A DNA stretch of 32,062 nucleotides from JBASTI01 sp964374025 (GTDB taxonomy: Bacteria; Patescibacteriota; Minisyncoccia; Spechtbacterales; HO2-43-30): contig CAYJWU010000007.1 in assembly GCA_964374025.1 (NCBI GenBank), positions 1 through 32,062 on the forward strand. Direction: 5' to 3'. Below are positions 15,978 through 21,012 of this stretch, piece after piece. A program made the translations under genes and the position numbers. The stretch's first letter is position 1, and each line of letters opens with the position of its first letter. Under the pieces are notes generated by a model, which was not told the origin of the DNA, ran no database searches, and worked only from the letters and a program-made list of their open reading frames with translations.

Positions 15978-16375
15978 GATGACAGGCTTCGATGGGTAAT
16001 TGTTTTCAATCTACGCAAACCGAGTATTCTCAAAACTCGTTAAACTTTGAGAAAAACAATAAGTGCAAACTTATTTAGCAAGGTAAGAAACGCCTTTGCG
16101 GGCGCTTTGACCCCTGCGTTAGTTTACGCCTAAATAACGTAAACCGTCCGCTCGCCGATGCTCGATACGCGATGCGGGCGCCATACATCGAGATAGAATA
16201 TTCAATTTCCTCACCGGATATTTGAAAAAAAAGAGGATAGAAATAGTGAGATTTTGTTTCGTTTTAACTCTCTATTTCAAAACGTCTAAAAGATCTTTAG
16301 ACAATAACGGAACTATGTTTGTAGAAGTGTTTTGGAAATACTATCCAGACAAGGGTTCAATTCCCTTCATCTCCA
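15975..16375 (+). ncRNA. ssrA: Transfer-messenger RNA (tmRNA)
   Basis: About 401 nt. The 5' end GGGGATGACAGGCTTCGATG is the tmRNA signature, and GGGGATG pairs with CATCTCC at the 3' end. The T-arm is AAGGGTTCAATTCCCTT, followed by discriminator A at 16375 and no encoded CCA. The mRNA-like part resumes at GCA AAC (16065) and ends at TAA (16131-16133), giving a 22-codon tag that begins ANLFSKV and ends PALVYA. E. coli tmRNA also resumes at GCA AAC but has a 10-residue tag ending ALAA. Located directly after smpB. The ends are inferred from pairing. Confidence 0.93.
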
Positions 16376-16402
16376 CAATATGGACCATACAATTAACATA
16401 TT

Positions 16403-16906
16403 TTGATAAAAAGGCTTATACTCAACAATCAAATACGTGCCCCGGAGCTTCGCATTATAGATTCTGACGGAAAAAACCTAGGCATTTTAAATACAGAGGA
16501 AGCCCTGCGAATCGCGCGAGATAAGAAACTTGATTTAATAGAGATTTCGCCAACCGCGAATCCCCCAGTTGCTAAAATAATGGAATACGGAAAGTTTTTG
16601 TATCAAGAAAAGAGAAAGGACAAAGAGGGGCGCAAGGGACAAAAGAGCGAAACAAAAATAATCCGTTTCAGCGTTCGCACCTCGGGAAGTGATCTTGTGT
16701 TCAGGGCAAACCAAGTAGACAAATTTCTGCGTAAGCGCTATAAAGTGCGAATACAGATGATATTGAGGGGTAGAGAAAAAAGCCTGCGCGATTTCGCGAA
16801 TAAACGTTTAGAAAACTTTTTATCGCTCATTACGGAGCCCTACAAAGCGGAACAAGAGCCCAAAAACTTTCCAATGGGAATAATGATGATGATTACTAAA
16901 TTGTGA
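16403..16906 (+). CDS. infC: Translation initiation factor IF-3
   Basis: 167 aa. Binds the 30S subunit and checks start-codon selection. The N-domain is NNQIRAPELRIIDSDGKNLG...ALRIARDKKLDLIEISPTANPPVAKIMEYGK (family signature), followed by a basic linker and a C-domain ending MGIMMMITKL. No ATG fits: candidates are ATT at 16400 or TTG at 16403, after an in-frame TAA at 16394. infC is well known for rare start codons (AUU in E. coli), used for autoregulation. There is no Shine-Dalgarno; a -10-like TACAAT (16388-16393) sits 7 bp before the ATT, so a leaderless message is possible. It heads the classic infC-rpmI-rplT operon. Confidence 0.94.
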   Translation: MIKRLILNNQIRAPELRIIDSDGKNLGILNTEEALRIARDKKLDLIEISPTANPPVAKIMEYGKFLYQEKRKDKEGRKGQKSETKIIRFSVRTSGSDLVFRANQVDKFLRKRYKVRIQMILRGREKSLRDFANKRLENFLSLITEPYKAEQEPKNFPMGIMMMITKL

Positions 16907-16914
16907 TGTCCGCC

Positions 16915-16975
16915 TCCGCTCTTTGAGCTTCGGCGGATGCTCATGACTGCAGCTGTTCAGACTGCAGTCTTCACA
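16915..16975 (+). promoter_or_regulatory. Two hairpins between infC and rpmI
   Basis: TCCGCC/GGCGGA, then GACTGCAG/CTGCAGTC (8-bp stem, 9-nt loop). The position matches where other bacteria carry an L20-responsive control element, but I cannot show a 23S rRNA-like L20 binding site, so this remains a guess. Confidence 0.35.
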
Positions 16976-16982
16976 GGCAGTT

Positions 16983-17180
16983 ATGGCAAAACTAAAAACA
17001 AAAAAATCAGTCATCAAGCGTTTCAAAATAACCTCAACAGGAAAGGTCCTCCATCGCCCTATGGGCCAGGATCATTTCAACGCGAAAGATACCGGAAAGA
17101 AAAAACGCCTTAAAAGGCGCTGGCTTGAACTTACCGGGGCAGAGGCAAAGGCGATACGACGTTTATTGCCCTATACATAA
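16983..17180 (+). CDS. rpmI: 50S ribosomal protein L35
   Basis: 65 aa, the usual length. The highly basic sequence starts MAKLKTKKSVIKRFKIT with the L35 signature, then GKVLHRPMGQDHFNAKDTGKKKRLKR and a C-terminus RRLLPYT. It lies between infC and rplT as in most bacteria, 20 nt upstream of rplT. Confidence 0.95.
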   Translation: MAKLKTKKSVIKRFKITSTGKVLHRPMGQDHFNAKDTGKKKRLKRRWLELTGAEAKAIRRLLPYT

Positions 17181-17200
17181 CATATAAATTATAAATAACA

Positions 17201-17551
17201 ATGCGCATCAAAAGAGGCCGAGTCCGTGCCAAAAAACGAAAAGGAATATTACAACATGCCAAAGGTTTTAGGTGGCGAAGGAAAAATGTCTACCGCTTAG
17301 CGCGCGAGGCAGTTCATCATGCCTGGGCAAACGCGTATTCTGGCAGAAAACAAAAAAAGCGTAATATGCGCTCCCTTTGGAATATCCAGATAAACGCGGC
17401 TTGCCGCAAACACGACCTGTCTTATTCAAAATTCATCCACGGCTTAAAGCAAAATAATATCGAGCTAGATAGAAAAGTTTTATCCGAACTGGCCCGCAGT
17501 AATCCAGAGGTTTTCAGAGAGTTGACAGAAAAAGTGAGGGTGGTAAAATAA
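17201..17551 (+). CDS. rplT: 50S ribosomal protein L20
   Basis: 116 aa, the usual length. Contains the rRNA-binding N-terminal tail (RAKKRKGILQHAKGFRWRRKNVYRLAREAV) and the L20 core ending ELTEKVRVVK. It binds 23S rRNA early in 50S assembly. Oddity: its last ten codons contain a good promoter (TTGACA 17522-17527, 16-bp spacer, TAAAAT 17544-17549) pointing at the micro-ORF cassette downstream. The same 29 bp recur outside the gene at 17763-17791. Confidence 0.95.
   Translation: MRIKRGRVRAKKRKGILQHAKGFRWRRKNVYRLAREAVHHAWANAYSGRKQKKRNMRSLWNIQINAACRKHDLSYSKFIHGLKQNNIELDRKVLSELARSNPEVFRELTEKVRVVK
17522..17550 (+). promoter_or_regulatory. Promoter embedded in the rplT 3' end (direct repeat, left copy)
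   Basis: TTGACA (17522-17527), 16-bp spacer, TAAAAT (17544-17549). The 29-bp block is identical to 17763-17791 and the match continues with two mismatches for 8 more bases. It predicts a transcript starting near 17556, 27 nt before micro-ORF 1. Confidence 0.6.
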
Positions 17552-17582
17552 AAGTACTCTTATGAAGGGGGTGCTAGTTACG

Positions 17583-17633
17583 ATGAAGCCAGCAATTGGT
17601 GGAGGCCGTCCTCCCCTTGATCCGACACGTTGA
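17583..17633 (+). CDS. Micro-ORF 1, 16-residue Pro/Gly-rich peptide (cassette 1)
   Basis: Encodes MKPAIGGGRPPLDPTR. An AAGGGGGTG ribosome site lies 9 nt upstream of the ATG; an in-frame ATG at 17562 lacks a site. The coding bases include a GGAGG/CCTCC hairpin. Its TGA is followed by a hairpin (GAT-A-GCCGCA / TGCGGCATC) and a terminator shared with micro-ORFs 2 and 3. No homologue is recognised. Evidence that it is translated is the repeated Shine-Dalgarno, ORF, hairpin and terminator layout. It could instead be a structured small RNA. Confidence 0.5.
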   Translation: MKPAIGGGRPPLDPTR

Positions 17634-17647
17634 CCAGTCTGTGGAAG

Positions 17648-17714
17648 ATAGCCGCAGTTTGCGGCATCAAAAAAGCCCGATCCACCAACTGGTGGAGATC
17701 GGGCTATTTTATTT
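17648..17714 (+). terminator. Shared hairpin and terminator module, copy A
   Basis: GATAGCCGCAGTTTGCGGC hairpin, six A residues, then the stem AGCCCGATC...GATCGGGCT (17674-17705) with an inner CCACCA/TGGTGG pair, and tail ATTTTATTTT. It is near-identical to the copies at 18285-18353 and 19226-19306. Confidence 0.85.
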
Positions 17715-17728
17715 TCTACTACCATATA

Positions 17729-17742
17729 CTCACGATCGTGAG
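17729..17742. promoter_or_regulatory. Perfect palindrome, copy A, upstream of the cassette 2 promoter
   Basis: CTCACGATCGTGAG inside a longer conserved block (CCATATA before, CAAAAGGT after). Its end is 20 bp from the -35 TTGACA at 17763, the same spacing as copy C. Candidate operator for a dimeric regulator. Confidence 0.65.
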
Positions 17743-17762
17743 CAAAAGGTAGGAGATTTTAC

Positions 17763-17791
17763 TTGACAGAAAAAGTGAGGGTGGTAAAATA
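17763..17791 (+). promoter_or_regulatory. Cassette 2 promoter (direct repeat, right copy)
   Basis: TTGACA (17763-17768), 16-bp spacer, TAAAAT (17785-17790). It duplicates the rplT 3' end. Drives the 123-aa gene at 17868 and micro-ORF 2. Confidence 0.75.
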
Positions 17792-17867
17792 GAAATACTT
17801 CGACGCGACAATCCAGAGGGTCCTTAAAAATTTAGTAAAAAACCAGGAAATAAAAGGAGGATAGAAC

Positions 17868-18239
17868 ATGGGCGATGAAAAGACCGAAGCAAAACTAGAG
17901 ATTGCCTTTACCAAAGGAGCGCTTGACGGCATTACCTCATTATCGCACAGGCTCGACTTAAGCAAAAAGGATGTCATTATCTTCGCTCTACGAATGTTGG
18001 AAGACGCTTGTGAAGTTGGTATAGTTACCCCCCAAACTATTGGAGGGAAGGATGCCCGTAAGGACATTATCCCGTATGAGCAATCCTGGGTCGCAGCATT
18101 TAGGCTTTATTACTGCATAGCTAACGTCGCGCCCTTAAGCGAAATTCATAAAATAGTTGTGTATAGCAGGAAACGCAATAAAGGAATAAATTGGAAGAAA
18201 GACTTCGAAAACTTCGGGGGAAGGAGGTGGCCAACATGA
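17868..18239 (+). CDS. Hypothetical 123-aa protein, ribbon-helix-helix-like N-terminus
   Basis: No family recognised with certainty. Residues about 8-45 (KLEIAFTKGALDGITSLSHRLDLSKKDVIIFALRMLEDA) look like a ribbon-helix-helix DNA-binding fold: a short strand, a helix, a turn with LSKKDV, a second helix. The remainder is mixed and unlike known domains. Strong Shine-Dalgarno AAAGGAGGAT, 6 nt from the ATG. It is driven by the palindrome-linked promoter at 17763. Its TGA overlaps the ATG of micro-ORF 2 (ATGA at 18236-18239), so the two are translationally coupled. A natural guess is that it binds the CTCACGATCGTGAG palindromes and regulates the cassettes; this is inference. Confidence 0.75.
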   Translation: MGDEKTEAKLEIAFTKGALDGITSLSHRLDLSKKDVIIFALRMLEDACEVGIVTPQTIGGKDARKDIIPYEQSWVAAFRLYYCIANVAPLSEIHKIVVYSRKRNKGINWKKDFENFGGRRWPT

Positions 18240-18289
18240 TGTTCCCAGATCCCGGTCGAATAGGGCCTTGGCCCCGTCGCGGTCGATAG
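18236..18289 (+). CDS. Micro-ORF 2, 17-residue Pro/Arg-rich peptide (cassette 2)
   Basis: Encodes MMFPDPGRIGPWPRRGR. Strong Shine-Dalgarno AAGGAGGTGG, which lies inside the end of the 123-aa gene. The ATGA overlap couples it to that gene. A GGGCC/GGCCC hairpin lies in the coding bases. Followed by the same hairpin and terminator as micro-ORFs 1 and 3. Confidence 0.55.
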   Translation: MMFPDPGRIGPWPRRGR

Positions 18290-18353
18290 CCGCAGTTTGC
18301 GGCATCAAAAAAGCCCGATCCACCAACTGGTGGAGATCGGGCTATTTTATTTT
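18285..18353 (+). terminator. Shared hairpin and terminator module, copy B
   Basis: GATAGCCGCAGTTTGCGGC hairpin then AGCCCGATC...GATCGGGCT and ATTTTATTTT. From the hairpin through the U-tract it is base-for-base the same as copy A. Confidence 0.85.
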
Positions 18354-18366
18354 CCACGACCATATA

Positions 18367-18380
18367 CTCACGATCGTGAG
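18367..18380. promoter_or_regulatory. Perfect palindrome, copy B
   Basis: CTCACGATCGTGAG with the same left flank CCATATA and right flank AAAAGGTAG as copy A. Here no TTGACA follows; the end of the minus-strand PaaX/Cas2-like gene does. Confidence 0.6.
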
Positions 18381-18390
18381 GAAAAGGTAG

Positions 18391-18416
18391 TATAAAATTT
18401 GTGGCACAAAATTTTA
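18391..18416 (-). terminator. AT-rich hairpin at the end of the PaaX/Cas2-like gene
   Basis: ATAAAATTTGTG and CACAAAATTTTAT form a long AT-rich stem with one bulge, overlapping the minus-strand stop codon (18414-18416). A weak terminator. Confidence 0.4.
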
Positions 18417-19019
18417 TGCCCTTTTTAAATTGGACTTTCTCAAAATACCCTCTTGAAAAAAGTATTTGCGCAATAGTTGGTCGTCATGAATTTTTCCTGT
18501 AAAAATTAACGCGTAGGGCTGCGTGCCAAGAAACTCGCAGATATACCGCATCTCTCCATCGCATTCGTGCGGATATATCCATACGCTCTTTTGGAATTGA
18601 AAAAAACCTAATTTTTTCAATTTATCCCGGAGAATATCTCTCACCGCCCTTTTCCTCTCGGGAACATCAAAGACAAACATTCGCCAGTTCCCGTCCCAGG
18701 CCTGTTTGGGATTTATCTTAAAATCGCGAAAATTATATTGCCCTAAAAGCTGCTTACCGCTTTTTGTAAGTTCCAGTTTATATTTTCGCTTTGCTATTCG
18801 TTTTATTTTTATATACTTGTTTTGATTAAGGCGATACATACTTCGGCGTACTTTTTCCGGATCGCTTTCGTCACGGATAACCAAGGGGATAGGCCCGTTT
18901 TGCGCGTCAACCAATAATTTTGCTACCACGCCAAGCGCAATTGCCGCACCGGGCGCGACCACAACACACCCCACTGCCGCAGTCATTAACAACGCTTTTG
19001 TAAGAGTAGAGGTTTTCAT
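18414..19019 (-). CDS. PaaX/Cas2-like domain protein with N-terminal membrane segment
   Basis: 201 aa. Residues about 8-36 are hydrophobic (ALLMTAAVGCVVVAPGAAIALGVVAKLLV), a likely membrane helix. A small winged-helix-like stretch follows (RRSMYRLNQNKYIKIKRIAKRKYKLELTKSGKQLL), then the Cas2/PaaX C-terminal fold: WRMFVFDVPERKRAVRDILRDKLKKLGFFQFQKSVWIYPHEC. This architecture is common in candidate-phyla genomes and is often labelled CRISPR-associated Cas2; there are no cas1 or CRISPR repeats here, so a transcription-regulator or nuclease-like role is more likely. It is divergent from cassette 3 and lies between two copies of the palindrome. Confidence 0.8.
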   Translation of the reverse strand: MKTSTLTKALLMTAAVGCVVVAPGAAIALGVVAKLLVDAQNGPIPLVIRDESDPEKVRRSMYRLNQNKYIKIKRIAKRKYKLELTKSGKQLLGQYNFRDFKINPKQAWDGNWRMFVFDVPERKRAVRDILRDKLKKLGFFQFQKSVWIYPHECDGEMRYICEFLGTQPYALIFTGKIHDDQLLRKYFFQEGILRKSNLKRA

Positions 19020-19076
19020 ATATTTGTTTACATTATTATAAATACCGTACCATGACTATACGCGTACTACCATATA

Positions 19077-19090
19077 CTCACGATCGTGAG
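19077..19090. promoter_or_regulatory. Perfect palindrome, copy C, upstream of the cassette 3 promoter
   Basis: CTCACGATCGTGAG with flanks CCATATA and CAAAAGGT. Exactly 20 bp separate it from the TTGACA at 19111, as in copy A. Confidence 0.65.
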
Positions 19091-19110
19091 CAAAAGGTGG
19101 GAGATTTTAC

Positions 19111-19138
19111 TTGACAAAAAAGGTAAAAGGAATAAGAT
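19111..19138 (+). promoter_or_regulatory. Cassette 3 promoter
   Basis: TTGACA (19111-19116), 16-bp spacer, TAAGAT (19133-19138). Same geometry as the cassette 2 promoter although the spacer sequence has diverged. Confidence 0.7.
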
Positions 19139-19174
19139 AAAAAAGGAGATCAGGAAAGAAAGGAGGTGATTCAT

Positions 19175-19222
19175 ATGTTCTGGCCGAAAGGAGGATACCC
19201 TCCGCTACAACCGGAACGTTGA
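19175..19222 (+). CDS. Micro-ORF 3, 15-residue Pro-rich peptide (cassette 3)
   Basis: Encodes MFWPKGGYPPLQPER. Very strong Shine-Dalgarno AAAGGAGGTGAT, 5 nt before the ATG. It stands alone between its own promoter and terminator, so the peptide or the RNA itself must be the product. A GGAGG/CCTCC hairpin lies in the coding bases, as in micro-ORF 1, and the bases around the stop (CGTTGACC) and downstream are shared with cassette 1. Confidence 0.55.
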   Translation: MFWPKGGYPPLQPER

Positions 19223-19225
19223 CCG

Positions 19226-19306
19226 ACCTGTGGCAGATAGCCGCAGTTTGCGGCATCAAAAAAGCCCGATCCGCCAGCTGGTGGAGATCGGGCTTGTTTT
19301 ATTTCA
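19226..19306 (+). terminator. Shared hairpin and terminator module, copy C
   Basis: Same GATAGCCGCAGTTTGCGGC hairpin and AGCCCGATC...GATCGGGCT stem, with paired changes in the inner stem (CCGCCAGCTGG for CCACCAACTGG) and tail TGTTTTATTTC. It abuts the 3' end of purF on the other strand. Confidence 0.85.
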
Positions 19307-19317
19307 TTACATACGAT

Positions 19318-20904
19318 TTATTCGGCTTTGGGATTGTAATCAATTCCTTCTTCTGGAGGCACAGGGTAATTTTGATCGAAGCAACCCGTACAAAACGAGT
19401 CGGGCGGCAGGGCTGTGGCGGAAACGAGATCCTCGAGCGAAAGGTACGCAAGAGATTCAAGTTTTACTTCCTCAAGGCTTTCTCCTGTTTCTTGCTCATG
19501 GTCTTCCGCAAATTTTTGAGCTAGCCGCTCAAGTTCCTGCCGTATTTCTTCAACACTTCTTTCGACTACATTACCATTTCCATCAACTCTATTTGCAATA
19601 AAATCTTTACGCCAGGGGAGATCTACTCCAAGGTGGCAGGGGTAGCGCGACGGCGGAGCGGCAATGCGCACATGCACTTCCTTTGCTCCAAAAAGCTTAA
19701 GGATAAAGACGACATAAGGCGTCGTCGTACCGCGAATAATCGAATCGTCTACAACCACTACAACCTTTCCTTCGATGTCACTGCGAATCGGATTATATTT
19801 CAATCCCCGGTATTCATGACGCAACGCCACGACTGGCTCGATAAATGTCCTGCTTAACTGATGGGGGCGCAGAATTCCATCTACAACTGGGAGACCGTGC
19901 GCCTCCGCATATCCTTCCGCAGGAGCGTTCCCTGAGTCTGGAACTGGGACCACAATATCCGCATTGGGCACAGGATGTTTTTGCGCAAGAATCCCCCCGG
20001 AGGTCTTGCGCATCTTCTTTGCGCTATTTTTGGGGGTATACGTGTAACTATCGGGGCGTGAAAAATAGACCGCGGAATCAAATATGCAACGACGGGTTTG
20101 TCCGGCCTTATACCACTCAAAGTACTCGATGCCATCGGGTTTAAGGATTGCTCCCTCGCCAGGACCAAGTTCTTTTAAGAATTGGGATTTGACAATGTCT
20201 AGCGCGCATGTTTCAGAAGCAGCAACATACGCATCTTTTGTCTTACCGATGCAAAGCGGCCGAATTGCAAACCGGTCTTTTACCGCATATACCGTATCGT
20301 CGTACAGCAAAACGAGAGAGAAGGCGCCGTCAAGGAGAGGCAACGTTTCAAGGAGGGCGTCAAAAAAGGTCTCTTGGCAGGATGTCGAGATAAGCGCGGC
20401 GATAAGTTCGGTATCCGTGCTTCCTTCAAAATTGTATCCTCCGCGGTCCTGAATGATCTTCCGCAAACGCGCAAGGCGAATGACGTTCCCGTTGTGCGCG
20501 ATACAAGCGGGCCTATCCTTAAAATAAAAGAGGATGGGGTGAGTGTTTTTATTTCCGCTTGCCCCTGTGGTGGAATAGCGCGTATGTCCTATGCCAACCC
20601 TTCCATGAAGATCTTCCAAAACTCTTTTTTCGTTTCTTCTCTCAAATTCCTCGACTTCTTCGATAAGATCGCGCTTGGGCATATCGCAGTTTTGTCGGAT
20701 GAATTCCACCCTTTTCTCAAGTGGAATCTGCTTTCGGAAAACCCAGTCTATGGTCCCCATTGCCTTATGGAGAGATATTTTGCCCTCCCTTCCAGTCGCA
20801 ATACCTGCGCTTTCCTGCCCCCGATGCTGAAGCGCGTAAAGGCCAAAATAAATAAGTCCGGAAACCTCTCCCTCTTTGGCGGCTATTCCGAAAACTCCAC
20901 ACAT
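19318..20904 (-). CDS. purF: Amidophosphoribosyltransferase (glutamine PRPP amidotransferase)
   Basis: 528 aa. Catalyses the first step of purine synthesis, PRPP plus glutamine to phosphoribosylamine. The start at 20904 puts the catalytic Cys directly after Met (MCGVFGIA), with Shine-Dalgarno GGGAGGTG; the frame is open 17 codons further up. N-terminal Ntn glutaminase domain: HRGQESAG, HTRYSTTG, HNGNV. C-terminal phosphoribosyltransferase domain with PRPP loop VVVVDDSIIRGTT. Four cysteines (RRCIFD, RYPCHLG, FCTGC) match the 4Fe-4S ligands of the Bacillus enzyme. A possible promoter is TTGATT (21006-21011)/TTTAAT (20983-20988). No other pur gene is nearby, so a salvage or moonlighting use is possible. 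Confidence 0.94.
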   Translation of the reverse strand: MCGVFGIAAKEGEVSGLIYFGLYALQHRGQESAGIATGREGKISLHKAMGTIDWVFRKQIPLEKRVEFIRQNCDMPKRDLIEEVEEFERRNEKRVLEDLHGRVGIGHTRYSTTGASGNKNTHPILFYFKDRPACIAHNGNVIRLARLRKIIQDRGGYNFEGSTDTELIAALISTSCQETFFDALLETLPLLDGAFSLVLLYDDTVYAVKDRFAIRPLCIGKTKDAYVAASETCALDIVKSQFLKELGPGEGAILKPDGIEYFEWYKAGQTRRCIFDSAVYFSRPDSYTYTPKNSAKKMRKTSGGILAQKHPVPNADIVVPVPDSGNAPAEGYAEAHGLPVVDGILRPHQLSRTFIEPVVALRHEYRGLKYNPIRSDIEGKVVVVVDDSIIRGTTTPYVVFILKLFGAKEVHVRIAAPPSRYPCHLGVDLPWRKDFIANRVDGNGNVVERSVEEIRQELERLAQKFAEDHEQETGESLEEVKLESLAYLSLEDLVSATALPPDSFCTGCFDQNYPVPPEEGIDYNPKAE

Positions 20905-20916
20905 GTCGCACCTCCC

Positions 20917-20950
20917 TTGTCCTCCATAGCCATTTGGCGAAGGAGGGGTT
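20917..20950. repeat. Small inverted repeat in the purF leader
   Basis: CCTCC (20921-20925) and GGAGG (20942-20946) around an inner GCC ATTT GGC. It could mask or expose purF translation signals, since CCUCC/GGAGG pairing resembles anti-Shine-Dalgarno pairing. Confidence 0.35.
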
Positions 20951-21012
20951 TTCAAAGATCAGGACTTATGCAATCCTTTTCCATTAAACACTTATTCGCC
21001 TTAAAAATCAAT

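Noticed and set aside
16222..16467. 81-aa open frame across the tmRNA 3' half
   Set aside because: It overlaps the tmRNA acceptor/T-arm and the start of infC and has no Shine-Dalgarno.
18414..19019. Cas2-like protein suggesting a CRISPR system
   Set aside because: No cas1, no direct-repeat/spacer array anywhere in the window. The three repeated modules around it are terminators and palindromes with genes between them, not spacers.
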